64,000 nt of DNA from Warburgia ugandensis (GCA_035236585.1 CP141126.1:11855001-11919000); one strand, 5' to 3'; numbered from the stretch's first letter, positions 11,395 to 23,386 are shown. Notes: generated by a model from the letters alone, not told the origin. Program-made: numbers and translations.

Positions 11395-13150
11395 TGGTTT
11401 ATTCCTTCATTACCAATCTGTGAGTGTGACTGTGAAGTCTGTGATGTGCCAGATTTTCGCTTTTCAAGTGACCAGTCTGCCTGACAAAGACTGATAGCCT
11501 TCTTTCCTCCAATTCCAAACTGGCAAGTGGTAAGTGGAGTTAATGAAAGTTGAAACTTACACTTCAATCATTTGTCAAATATTTTGATGCCCCTAGTTAT
11601 TGTCCTTAATGTTACTTAACTTACTTGTTAGATAACTTAGATAGTTAGATGTCATGAATCATGATAGATGATCCGAGGTGGGGGGGCCCCTTGTAGACTT
11701 GTAGTGGCGGGAAAACAAAATGAAAGTTGAAAACTGAAAAGAACATAAAGGTTTAACTTTAACTAATTAATAATTATCTAAGTATACTAACTACTAAGTC
11801 AATCTAGAGTCTAATATAACTGTCTAAGGCAATTGTTTTGTCTTTTTGTATAATTGTATTGTATCATGTAAGTTAAGTAAGCCCAAATCCAATTATCCAA
11901 CTATAAGCCTATAACTATAAGTTATAAATAATCGTATAACCAATTTCTTATCAACCATTTTCAGTTTAGCTACACATTGTCACATGTCAATTGTTACAAC
12001 TTACAAGTTACACTTAGTAGATAAGTTAACCAAGTTTTGTAAGTTGTACAAGTAAAAGTGAAGTGAGAGAGAGACTAACTAACTGTCATATATTGTTGTA
12101 TAAAATTATAAATGCTAATGAATAATGATTTTCTCATGTTAATTTCACATGTCTCACCAACCAATTGATCTAATATATCTCTTTTCAATCAAATTCATGA
12201 ATATCATGTATCCAACTCATATAACTCAATATTTGTTTCTCATTTCTAACTCCCAATTGATGATAATAGATTAGGAATAACTCATTCATGATTCATCCAT
12301 GATCCTTTGATCCATCATTCATGTAGACATTGTAGAGTAAAATTTAGTAACTCCTTTAGTAATATCATTCAACATTTGTGTGAATTCAACACACAACTCC
12401 TATTCTCTGTTCACATTCTCACCTCACCTAATGAGTTAATTACAATGTTACATAACTAAATAACTAATAACTATTCCCTTGGGACCCTTCCTAGTTCCTA
12501 TACTATACTCATTATTCTCTAATGAGATAATTACACAACTCTTTCTATACTCATTCTCAAGCTACTGAGTTAATTACATAACTGTTTCTATTCTAGTTCA
12601 GTTCAGTCATTCTTACCTAATGAGTTAATTACATGACTCTTTCTCTTTCTTTACTTATTATCATTTATCAATGTTATCATCAACATTCAACAACTTTTGA
12701 ATTGAGTATGAGTTACTTACATAACTTTGCTTTTTTAAGATGATCCTCAAGTGAGATCATCAGACATCAGATGAGTTAAATACATTATATACATAATTAA
12801 CACCAACTTTACTCATCCTCCTCGACCTCAACCTCAACAACTATGTTGAATTGAATATGATAGTATGAGTTACTTACATAACTTTGCTTTTAAGCCGATA
12901 GATACTCAAGTAACTCAACTCAACCGAGAAGTCCGAGCCTCGAGATAGTGAGATGAACATAATACATATATGATATATGCCTATATGCTCTGTCTTTTTA
13001 AGCTCATCCAGTCATCCTTAACTTAAGGAAATTAAGATGAGTTAATTACATAACTCTTTCTCCACTCTATACTTAATAACTAGTTTTATTTAAGCACATC
13101 ATCAACTAAGATTAATTAAATACATAACTCTTATAGCTTATACAACTCCT
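11395..13150. other. Central non-coding spacer of the hAT element
   Basis: No gene is visible. From about 12430 a degenerate motif close to GAGTTAATTACATAACTCT recurs at least seven times at irregular spacing (for example near 12430, 12560, 12620, 12705, 12870, 13040 and 13110). The spacer separates the two divergent gene starts and is bordered by hairpin arrays B and C, so it probably contains both promoters. Confidence 0.6.
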
Positions 13151-13160
13151 ATATTTCAAT

Positions 13161-13528
13161 ATATAGATGGTTATAAACAAACCATCCTATATTTAAATAT
13201 ATTATAGGACAGTTATTTTAAAACCGTCCTATATTTAAATATATTATAGAACGGTTATTTTGAAACCGTCTTATATTTAATATATTATAGAACGGTTATT
13301 TGAAAACCGTCCCATATTTGATTATGTTATAGAACGGTTATTTGAAAACCGTCCTATACTTAAGTATATTATAGAACGGTTATTTGAAAACCGTCCTATA
13401 TTTAAGTATAATTATAGAACGGTTATTGAAAAACCGTCTTATATTTAAGTATATTATAGAACGGTTATTGAATAACCGTCCTATATTAGTATATTATATA
13501 GAACGGTTATTTTAAAACCGTCCTATAT
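13161..13528. repeat. Hairpin array C (9 units)
   Basis: The longest and most regular array, with a period of about 40-43 bp. The consensus unit is TATAGAACGGTTATTTGA then AAACCGTCCTATA. It lies just upstream of the probable first exon of the Ulp1-type gene. Confidence 0.9.
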
Positions 13529-13599
13529 GGTTCTATACATATAATATATCGTTTTCACTTTTCACTTTTCACCTTGGTCATTCTCAGCCCTAATTTCAA

Positions 13600-13697
13600 T
13601 CTTCCAAGTTCCAACCCAACGATCCAATCCAACCTATACTGAGGAGGTGAAAACGACCATTCCTCTTCAATCTTTCACAGATCTAAGCAAAGAAAGG
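13600..13697 (+). other. Possible 5' UTR exon of the Ulp1-type gene
   Basis: A stretch ending AAGAAAG followed by the good donor GTATGT lies between hairpin array C and the first coding exon at about 14878. The assignment rests only on the donor and the position. Between it and 14878 I see no coding similarity. Confidence 0.3.
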
Positions 13698-14882
13698 TAT
13701 GTATTTACGATTTTTTGCATCTTTAATGTAATTTCGTATCTGATTCGTTATACATGAATCGTAAAAAGTAATAAAAGAACACAATCTAATAAAAAAAAAA
13801 CCTCTGTCTAGTTTCTCTGATCCTTGCCTTGAACTTGTTATGTCATTTCGTTGTCAAACACCTATTTCTCAGATTTTGATTTATGTTGTCTTTCATTTGA
13901 GTCTGGAAACGGGGTTTGTTGGGAAAAAGATGGATGAGCAAAAAAAAACGGAGCTGGAAGCCTGGAAGTGGAATGGGATTATGGGAGATATCAGATATGT
14001 ATGTTCCTCTGACGGAAAAACCAAACATATAAATTATAAAGGTTCTGAGTCTTCTGACTTTGCCCATAGTGCATTAGTGTTGAATTAGTGAATCCTGATA
14101 GATAGGTTCTCAGAGAACTGCATCTACTGAAATAGTCTCCACTCTCCAGCTGAAATGTAGAGCAGATCGAGCAAAGAGAAGAAGCAGACGTATGTCGAAG
14201 ATTGAGGGAGAGAGACATTAAACTAGTTCTTTCTTTTACAAAATGGAAAAAAACATTACCTTTATCTAATTTATCACAAACTAGCTACAGCTTATATCCC
14301 AATTTCTTCTTTTCCTTAAGGGAGCCCTAGAAAAAAGAACCAAATCAAGAAAAATCTCTCAAAAACTAAATTAACATATCTCATATCTGCATTAAACAAT
14401 GTCAGATTTTTAACATTTTTGATGTGTTGGAACTGTTGAAACAAGAGGAATGATTAAGTGATAGTTGACCAAAATAAAAAATAAAGGATGAAGGAACATA
14501 ACAGATTTTTTAAATTATTATTAAACTGGAATGAATGTTTTGAGATAGGAAACTTAATGAAATGGCCAAATCAAGCTACAAATAATGAATGTTATACAAA
14601 AACAAAATATCAAATTGTTTTTTCCACTACGCATACTTGGAATGGCATACTTACGGGGCTATGGCACTATGCCAACATCACAAAAAATGGGAACATGCAT
14701 AATTGCTTGTTTGAAGAGATAGAGGGAGCAACAATCTGACCTTGTAGGAGGCTTCCAGTATAGTCTCCACTGTCCAATGAAAAATTTGTGATGGTTTTCA
14801 AGGGTGCTACTGCTTATTATCCCTGTATAATTGTATTCCTCTTTTCTTGTCTAACTGTAGTCACTTTTATTTTGAAGCAAAC

Positions 14883-17800
14883 ATGGAGCAAGTAGAAGAG
14901 GTAGGAGAGGTACAAGTAGAACAATTACAACACACAGAAGCAGAACAATCAAGGCTATCAAGCACATGTCCATCAATAACACCACCGGTGGTCAGTGTCA
15001 AGAGAAAGGTCAGGGGGAGGGGCCCAACGCAAATGGAACATATAAATAAGAGAACCTCAGTTGGAATAAAAGAAACGGTACAATTCAACACTAAAGGCCA
15101 ATCGATTGGTGGTGTTGCACATGCCTATGCTAGCTTCATATGTTGCACTGTTAGAAGACTTGTGCCGATATCGTTGATCGATTGGAGACATGTATCGCCA
15201 CAAGTCAAAGATTCAGTATGGGAAATGGTCAAGGTATGTAAATTCTTCCTACATATAACATAATATGTCCTTTATATTTATATGTTTTGTTTTTGTTTGC
15301 ATATGAATCACGATAAGATACACAAAGTTGCTGCAATACTCACTAGTTAGTCACTTTAACATGCTTCTTCTTTTGTTTTGTAGTCTGCCTTTGACGTATC
15401 TGATGAGTGCAAGAAGTAAGCCTTGCTAGGAGCTGGTGAAGCTTGGAGGAAATGGAAGAGTGAGCTTGCAAGGAAGTACATACTTCCAAATTCTCATGAT
15501 CCTTCTACGCTTCACATGGTCCCTCAGTTGTATTCCTGCTTCATTAACCAGGAAGCATGGAATCAATTTGTACAGTATAGGCTATCTCCTGATTTTGAGG
15601 TAATCACAACTTGAACTAACCAAGCTAAATTTTGAGTCTTGTAATTATTATAATTGATTGTATTTTGAATCTTTGATCACATTACTTTGATGTCCAGGCA
15701 AAGCGTATAAAAGGACAAAAGGCTCGTGCACAGAACCATACACCGAACCACCTTTCAAAGGTTGGCTATGCACGATTAGAGGCAGATGTAGTAAGTATAT
15801 CATGTCACATTCCATTTGTCTAATCATATTAGATTATTATTTTTATTAACTCTGACTTAGTGTCTCTTATAATCTTATTACAGCAAAAGAAGGCTGGGAC
15901 AACGGATCCCATCGACCGTGCTATTCTATGGAAAACGGCACATTCGAAAGGGCGTAACTCCCACACCTTTGCCAATGAGACAACTGCAACAATTGCTTCA
16001 AGAATTGTAAGTGGTTTAAGACTTTAAGTTTTATACTTTTACTTTATTTGCATACTGCCTAGTTAAATACTTTTATACTTTTATACCCTTGCATAGTATA
16101 TTATTTAAATATTACATATATAATAGTGATTTTATCATGTTATGATCTTTATGTGTGCAGGAAGAGTTGACCCAAGAACAAGAAGAAAGTGCAACTACAG
16201 GGACTCTTAGCAGCACTGCTGCAAAGGGGGACATCCTGTATAGGGCAATGGGTAACAAGAATGAGCACCCTGGCCGAGTAAGGGGCCAAGGTCGGGGTGT
16301 TGTTCCTTCCAAATTCTTCCCCAAATAAAAGGCTCCTACGCTACAAGAATTGGAAGAATGGAAGAAGCAAACAGTTGTGGAGATATATAGCATGGTCAAA
16401 GATCAACTATTGAAGGAACTCCAAGGTGGCTGAAGAACCTCATGTGAGGATGTTGGCGGCCCTCAAGCTGAAGCTCAACCTCAAGTTCAACCAGCAAGAA
16501 ATAATAATAGCTGCACTCCTACTCCTAGTCCTCTATCAGATGAAGAGGTGGCGTAACAAGTACTCCCAATCAGTGAGGTATGTATATTCACTTGTTTAGT
16601 TTTACAATGTTACTTATTTACTTTTGTTTTTAGTTTACAGTTTACATTACATCACTAATTATTATATATATGTCATTTCTCAAATGCAGGTGAGTCAGTG
16701 CATGTTGCAGCTACATACATTTGAGAACCATGTGGCTGTGGCAACACTGTACGAGGTTCGGCCCATGACTTCCGCCACCTTGCATGGTAAGTTGATGCCT
16801 CCACACACTAAGCGTGTGTGCATCACTACCGCCATTCGACCAGTATGCTCCCCTTCCATTTCCAGTCGAAGGGGATGATGTTGAAACTGTTGGGGATGCA
16901 ATTGGATATCATGTGTGTTGGCTAGAGAAACACATAAAACTAATGATATCCAATTCCAAGGTACATATATACTAACTGTAGTCATGGCTTCATTTTCTCC
17001 TACCTTTTTTTAAGTCCTCCTAAACTGTTCACTGATTAATATTGTCTGCAACATGTCGGACAGTCGGATCACGAAAAGCAGCACAAGGGGCAATTGAAGC
17101 AAACCTTGCCGCCAGCAAATTCTGGCATAGTGGCAAGTGTAGCAAATCCCAGCCTTCTCAGGTAGTACTAGTTCTATGTTTTTTCATAGTCACTACTCAC
17201 AAGTCATAAGTCAGTAGTACTAGTTCTTTAGTTCAAAACACTTGTTAGGTGCTCACTAGTCACTACTCACAAGTCACAAGTCAGTAGTCACAATGTTATT
17301 ATTGTTATATTATAAAATATTCTAATTTTACCTCACTGGGTTTCTTCTTTTATATCTGCTAGTATATTAGTATATGTTGTATATATTCATTACTAATTTC
17401 TAAAATGTTACATGATTACATTTACAGTGTAGGTATCAGGTGGAGGTTCCACCTAACACACCTCCATTCCTAAGGGTACTGCATGACCGGCCAATGAAGG
17501 CAACACAAATACAATGAACCCTGTAAGGATAGAGGCAGGTGTGCTTTCAAACGATGTGGTTGAGGTTCCACTCTTCAAGGAAGACCTCATAGCCATATGT
17601 AATATAGATCAATTGGAGTACATGCACATCATAGTCTATATAGGGTACGTCGTGTAACTGCTCTATTAGAGTTAAGACTTACCAATCAATGTAACATTAC
17701 TTAATACTTGCTTTTTTAATAAAACTTAATAATTATTTGACATTAACCCAAATTTCAAATGCAGGTATTTGCATGATAGCTTGCATAGACTAGAGGTCAA

Positions 17801-18743
17801 GGACATTTACAAGTTCCTTGACCCTTCTCTTGTCTTTCAATTGGCCCATTTGCCTATGGACAAACAAAGTAAAGATATCATTCCTGGTCTCATGACTTGT
17901 GCGAAGGGGCAAGCATTACTGATTCCCTACAATAGCGGGTACGTTGTAACATAGGTTGCTTAATTATGCCATTTTAATTTCACAATTCATAGTTTCATAC
18001 ACATGAATACTACATCAGTTAAGATTAGAGAAAATTCAATTGAACTATTATTTTTATAGGTCCCATTGGATGTTGCTAGCTTTGGATGTGCATGGTGGCC
18101 ATGCAATTTTTTTTTATTCATGTGGAGCACACATTCGGGAACACCTTATGGAAATTATAAACAAGTAAGTCTTTATTATTCTTTTTATTATAATATAACT
18201 ACTCACGTGCCAACTATCATAATATTCATACTCTAATGCTTTTCCATTATATGTGTGTAGAGCATGGTATAAATGGGCCGAGAGGGAAGGCATTCACCAC
18301 CCACCAAAACTCAACCGGAAGAAGGCCAAGGTACAGGTTTACTAATTCTTGCTCTTTAGACTCTTTCATATAATTTTAAACCCGAACTTGTTGGAAATTA
18401 TATTTTGAAACTTTTATGTTGTCTTTGGTGGCATTGTTTTGCAGTGCCCTCAACAAAAATCAGATTGGGAGTGTGGATATTATGTTCTTAGATACATGAG
18501 AACCCTCATTCGCAATGGAGTTTCAGTCTCACAATTGAGAAAGGTAACACTTAGACTTACTGACCAAAGTTGCACTTTTGATTTGTATATTTCTGACTTA
18601 ATTCAAGATTACATGTCTAATCTCTGAACTAAGTTATTATATGTTTCTTGTAGGTGGATTTTGGAACCAAGAGTTACTCCCAGTTGGATCTAGATGATAT
18701 TAGAATGGAATGGACAGATCATATTATGAATTTTAATTTGTAG
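14883..18743 (+). pseudogene. Spliced Transposase_24 / DUF8039 / Ulp1-like protease gene inside the hAT element
   Basis: Thirteen exons can be chained with GT-AG introns: 14883-15233, 15384-15599, 15698-15790, 15884-16006, 16161-16577, 16690-16960, 17064-17161, 17428-17644, 17765-17938, 18060-18164, 18261-18330, 18445-18543 and 18654-18743. The first five stay in phase 0 and resemble the plant Ptta/En/Spm Transposase_24 family (VPISLIDWRHVSPQVKDSVW, GAGEAWRKWKSEL, DPIDRAILWKTAHSKG, EHPGRVRGQGRGV). Exon 6 resembles DUF8039. Exons 8-13 resemble a Ulp1 C48 protease: SHWMLLALD (His), HAIFFYSCG where the Asp is expected, then CPQQKSDWECGYYVLRYM (Gln and Cys). Defects: TAA at 15417, TAA at 16326, further stops in exon 5, and a frameshift in exon 6. 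Its role for a transposon is unknown. SUMO-protease activity is only a family inference. Confidence 0.75.
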
Positions 18744-19851
18744 TTCAGTGATGTAAAATTGTAAATGAATGTATATTATCATTCATGTATATACATTTTA
18801 CTCAAATATAATACAAAGATCAGTTCATTTCAATGAATGTGTTCTATTTTTCTTTTGATTGAAGTACACTGTATCAATGTATGTGCTTTCTTTGTTTCAA
18901 ACTTTCAAATTTCAATGATGTGATTGTGAAGTTGGTGTTTTGATCAAATAGATGGGTTAATCATCAATTTTCAATGATGGCTTAGATCAGCAGATGGGTT
19001 GTATTGTATCATGTATGTACATACAATCTACAAATACAGTATGAGTGGTTGATATCATATCATGTATTGTATCATGTATTGGAGAGGGAGTCATATATGG
19101 AATGGAGGTTGATGATTGAAATTACTGATATATACTGAAGTTGTAGATATGATTCATATGAATATGATACCAAAAAACTTTCAAATTTCAATGATGTGAT
19201 TGTGAAGTTGGTGTTTTGAATGGAGACCTGATGGACATCCTTGCCTATACAGGCAATTTCATTCATTTGCTGAGGAATGAGGATAAAATTAAAAATGCCA
19301 AAGTTTAGAATGATTGTCTGCATTGGTGCCTGCCTGGGCCTATTGACAATTGGAATGATATAGTCATGGAGATGGTGCTAAGTGATTGATATGTTGGGCA
19401 ATTGTGATGATTGGAGCCCATGATTCTAAGCTACCAAGTTTCTGACAATCAGAACACAATTGTTTGTGTGAACAGAAAGAGGGATGAGGAAGTTCCACTA
19501 GTTGTAATTATATCATGTTTGCAAGCTTTCACTTATCTGTTGCCAATCAAATGTGTTTTATCAGAAGCTTGCAAACTGGAAGGTCAAGTTGCTTCGGCTT
19601 ACATTTCAGGAAATCCTGCTTCATTCAGATCTTGAATCATAGATTTCTGGATTATATTTTGTGAATTCCTGTTTATAGTTTGTCACTCTCATGTCTTTGC
19701 TTTCTTTTCATATTCTCTAAGATGCACCCGAACGAGAACCTGGAAGAAGTTTGTTCCTCCGAGAATATCTTTATAGTATATGTGTGAGAATAACTCATTA
19801 ACTCTTAACGGTGGCTCAGAAGAACCCTCCATTCTCCAATATAACTTAGTA
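18744..19851. other. 3' flank of the Ulp1-type gene, no gene seen
   Basis: Non-coding, with one imperfect internal duplication: a segment reading CTTTCAAATTTCAATGATGT occurs near 18900 and again near 19178. Open frames here are short and unrelated to known families. Confidence 0.5.
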
Positions 19852-20074
19852 ATATAGGACGGTTAGTGAATAGCCGTCCTATATAAATAGTAATATAGGA
19901 CGGTTTGTGAATAGCCGTCCTATATATAACTAGTAATACTAATATAGGACGGTTTGTGAATAGCCGTCCTATATATAAGTTATATTATAACTACTAATAT
20001 AGGACGGTTTGTAAGTAACCGTCCTATATAATATAAATACTAATATAGGACGGTTACTCATGAACCGTCCTATA
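19852..20074. repeat. Hairpin array D (5 units)
   Basis: Units read TATAGGACGGTTTGTGAATAG then CCGTCCTATA, slightly different from arrays A-C. The array is the mirror counterpart of array A next to the right end. Confidence 0.88.
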
Positions 20075-20114
20075 TTTTCAAATCGTGTCTTAAAGTGTTA
20101 AGGTAACAAGGTCA

Positions 20115-20292
20115 TGAGTGGGTCGCGTGTCAAACAGGTAGACACGACGGGTCAAATTCATTGACTTGAACACGACACGATTTTTGGCGTGTCATTTTTG
20201 GGTCACCCGAAAATGACACGAACACGATAAGACTCGACCCGAACCCACTAAATTCGTGTCGGGTTCGAGTCGTGTTATCATGTCGTGTCATA
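20115..20292. promoter_or_regulatory. Right subterminal GACACG/CGTGTC motif cluster
   Basis: Repeated CGTGTC and GACACG motifs, mirroring the cluster inside the left TIR. Probable transposase-binding region by analogy with other hAT elements. Confidence 0.65.
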
Positions 20293-20294
20293 TT

Positions 20295-20306
20295 TTGCCG
20301 CCCCTA
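20295..20306 (-). repeat. hAT right terminal inverted repeat
   Basis: TTGCCGCCCCTA, the complement of TAGGGGCGGCAA. It is followed directly by the TSD copy CTCATGTC (20307-20314). Confidence 0.9.
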
Positions 20307-20314
20307 CTCATGTC

Positions 20315-21760
20315 TATAGTTACTCATATGAGTTACATATTTCATTACTTTCACCCATTTCTATTCTAAGTTTGGATATGTGTATCTTTTGAGTAAGTTA
20401 TGCAAGGTTCTAAATGATAGAAAATTGGCTTTATAGGATCATTAAAGTACTAGGATATGACAGAGGTAATGAGTACACACGTAATGTACTCAATCATTTT
20501 TATTAAAGTTAGGGTATTGTGCATTAGGTTGCTTTACCCTATTCCCCGTAATGGAGTTGCTGATAGATGAAATATAATCTCGTTAGATATGGTTTGAAAT
20601 ATGTCGAACCATTCAAAGGTAAGAACATAGTTTTGAGGAGCTCTCCACCTTGATATATATTCTAAATAGTATACCCTTAAAGAATGTCAAGGTGACACCT
20701 TATGAGTTATGGACTATTATAAAACTAGACATAAGTGATCTTAGGGTGTGGAGTGTTGATGCTCATGTAAGAGTGTCAAACCAAAATATTCCTAAGTTAG
20801 ACCTTGGGACTATAAAGTGTAATCTTATGGGGTACAATCTTTAAGGCTATAGGTTTGTAGTACATCACTCTAATGGGTTACTAAGAGTCATAGAAAGTAG
20901 AGATGCTCCATTTGTAGAAAATAATTTAAGACCTTAGAATTTTGGGTAGAAAGCTTGAACTATTCAAGGTTCTAAAACTCAAGGAGAGATCCAATGATTT
21001 GGTAGAGATTGTAGATTCATATCCTAATGTTGATTCTGTCACTAGACTAGTCAAAGAAATGAGACCTTTTCTCAGGATCACTTTGTGATGTTAGATGAGG
21101 TAGAAGAGAAGTAGCTGTTGAAAAGCCTCATTTAGATTATGATTCCCAAAGTTATTCCAAAGCAATAAATGTTAAGGATGTTGATAAATGGCTAGGTACC
21201 ATTCAATGAGACATGTTCTACAAAAAAAGAACAATATTCGGATGCATGATGAACTACTTAAAGGCAAAAGTGCCATTGGTTGCAAATGGATCTTCAAGAA
21301 TAAAATGGAACCTGGTAGTTCCATGAATAAGAATAAGTCTAGAATTGGGCCCAATTGATTTACTTAGATGGGGGATTGATTATTAGGAAACTTTCTTTCT
21401 AGTGTCTAGGCTTACCTCAATTAGAATCTTGATGATGATTTTTGCATATTTACATTTGGAGTTATACTAAATGGATGTAAAAATGGCCTTCCGCAATGGT
21501 GACTCAAAGAAAGAAAGCCCCAAAAGGTAAAGTGAGAAGGGTGGTAAGGGCTTAAATAGGCTAAAACAATTGTCTACACATTGATATCATACAGTTCATA
21601 AGGTTATCTCAAAGTAATGTTTTTTGCCTAACATATATGTCCACTATGTGTACCCATTTGTTAGTGAGAGTATTTCATTAGTCATAGGCATCCGTTGGGA
21701 TTGAATAGAGACTAATGAGTTTCTTGTACTCTCAAGTTTAAGCAACTAATTGGAAGATGT
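20315..21760 (+). pseudogene. Ty1-copia gag-pol fragment 3 (integrase C-part and reverse transcriptase)
   Basis: Copia order resumes after the hAT element: an NGVADR motif near 20540 (integrase QNGVAER), NVKVTPYELWT and DLRVWSVDAHV (20670-20780), SNGLLRVIESRDAPF (20870-20915), CKWIFKNKM (about 21280-21310, RT start), then LYQMDVKMAFRNGD-like RT near 21465-21500 and a faint continuation to about 21760. Stops and frameshifts are numerous. No RNase H or 3' LTR is clear. It is an old, dead element that served as the target for two later insertions. Confidence 0.75.
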
Positions 21761-22540
21761 TAGTCTAGCAGTCGACCAAACCATAAGATGGTTAACTTGG
21801 CTCACTTGATTGAGCTATTATTCTTATTCTTATTATTATTCTTCTTCTTATTATTATTATCACCATCTCTCCTAATTAAACTGATCAACTAATTGAGTGA
21901 TTTCGATGATTGAGGTCTTATGATTTTATAGGAAAATATTCAGGACAAAATGGTGTCAATGAATGGGCCATGCATTACTTGCATTGCCTATAGTAGTATG
22001 TAATTATCTCCCTAATTGAAACCTAGGCTTTAGATTACCCATTAGCTGAATGTATGATCGAGATTAAGCTCCTTGATAGGAAAATCACATAAAGATAATG
22101 ATAATGAGAGAGACAAGTAATTAGTTGTGTTTTCTTTGTCTTTCTCCCTCTCTCTCTCTATGACTTCTAGAAGAAAAAAAAAAGGAAAAATCGCAAGATC
22201 TAATTTGGAACACTAATGTAAATTTTTCTTGGTTTTTCAAGCTTGAATCTTGGCGCTACAAAGCTTGGGTTGTGTGATCTTACCGAAGGCTATAATTTGT
22301 GGTTCCTCATGTACATGTGTGTCTCTACTTGTATCTTTATCGTGTTCTTATTCTCGAGGTTTATAGAGATGTATGCTAAAGAGAAAGCTTGGGAAAACTC
22401 TGTTGGTCGATAGAGGTAAGATTTATATATCTCTAATCCCTAGTTTCATTCGAGTTTTTGAGTTGATTATTTTTATTGTAATTCAGTGGCGTCTGCTTAC
22501 TGTTCACACGTTACAAGCTGCAGCTACTGAGGACCTTTTA
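21761..22540. other. Intergenic, no gene seen
   Basis: AT-rich with a TTATTATTC-rich tract (21830-21860) and a short CT tract (22150-22162). It may include remains of the copia 3' end. Nothing further is supported. Confidence 0.4.
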
Positions 22541-22998
22541 AGGAATGTGAGGACAGGATAGTTCGATATGTTGAAGAGGCCAGAGCCAACAGAAATATAA
22601 TGGATGTGGGGCAGTTGTTTCACTCTATGACATTCAACCTAATTGAAAATCTCGTCTTCTCGAGGAATTTTTTGAACCCTGGTTCGAGAATGGGGGCCGA
22701 GTTCTTTTACCATGCTGAGAAGGTATTGGAGCTTGCTGGCAAGCCAAAAATGGCAGACTTCTTTTCATTGGCAAGATGATCCACATAGGATAGGGGAGAA
22801 AATGGACTTTCATGTGGGACAAGGGTCAAAGCTTGTAGCTAGCTAGGTTTGCCAAGTACAGACTGAAGAAAGAGGGAAGAGAAGGAGAAAGAACTATGTT
22901 GAAGGACTACTCTGAATGTACAATTTTACGTGGATGGAGTTCAGAGAAACTGGCAGGGAAGAGTCCCCGAAGTTTTCTTCCAGAATAATCAATCTCAC
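22541..22998 (+). pseudogene. CYP76A-like P450 pseudogene fragment
   Basis: Nucleotide similarity to exon 1 of the next gene is plain: the segments coding there for VDVGKLFHYMALNLIGNLMFS, MGADFFYHAGKAMELAGKP and KNMDFHVGQGLKLVA all have counterparts here, up to an AATCAATCTCA that matches the end of that exon. The first half of exon 1 and all of exon 2 are missing, and there are several stops and indels. It is the relic of a third tandem P450 copy. Confidence 0.85.
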
Positions 22999-23280
22999 CC
23001 CCCACCCCACTCTCTCTCTCACGCGCGCGTCCCATGTGCTCGTGCACTAAACATGAAATGAAGCAATCAAGAATGTCATAAATTAGAGCAATGATGTGTT
23101 AGCTAGCTGCCTAAGTACCCAATGGTAAATGTATATATGGGGACCAGAAGTAGGGCCCAAATTTTGGGTGATACCCCACCATTTTTCTTCGTGACCTTGT
23201 CTTAATAGCCATGTCCCAAAGTCCCATTGGTTGAATAATCTTAAGCTTCTCTCCAACTTCAGATAGTCTCGTATCGATAG

Positions 23281-23386
23281 CACATAGTCTTACCTTATAT
23301 TTTGCAAGAGACCGTTTTTACACCTTGAGCCCATGATTTCAAAGTCACACGACGACAACTCTGCCGTCACGCTAAGGTTCCCCTTC
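23281..23386 (-). mobile_element. Au-type SINE, partial
   Basis: Reverse-strand match to the tRNA-like 5' part of the Au SINE, including the A-box side (complement of TTAGCGTGACGG) and the GCAAGAGACC segment. The 3' half is missing. Confidence 0.75.

Larger units (their letters stand above)
7076..20306. mobile_element. 13.2 kb hAT transposon with two divergent genes and four hairpin arrays
   Basis: Termini are TAGGGGTGGCAA (7076-7087) and, reading inward from the right, TAGGGGCGGCAA (20295-20306), a 12-bp TIR with one mismatch. An exact 8-bp TSD flanks it. Inside each end lies a roughly 200-bp cluster of GACACG/CGTGTC motifs, then an array of ACGGTT hairpins. The element carries a BED/hAT-type transposase gene (minus strand, 8273-10936) and a spliced gene with Transposase_24-like, DUF8039-like and Ulp1-like parts (plus strand, 14883-18743). 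Two more hairpin arrays face a 1.8 kb central spacer. No further TIR copies were seen inside, which argues for one element and not two adjacent ones. At 13231 bp it is several times the length of typical autonomous hAT elements, and it sits within a copia integrase. Confidence 0.88.

Noticed and set aside
11690-11706. CTTGTAGTGG as a CACTA 3' terminus
   Set aside because: No partner CACTACAAG terminus in a sensible position and no TSD.
13150-20080. A separate nested CACTA element holding the Ulp1-type gene
   Set aside because: Gene type and hairpins resemble CACTA elements, but I saw no CACTA termini or 3-bp TSD around arrays C and D, and the same hairpins flank the hAT transposase. Kept as the main alternative.
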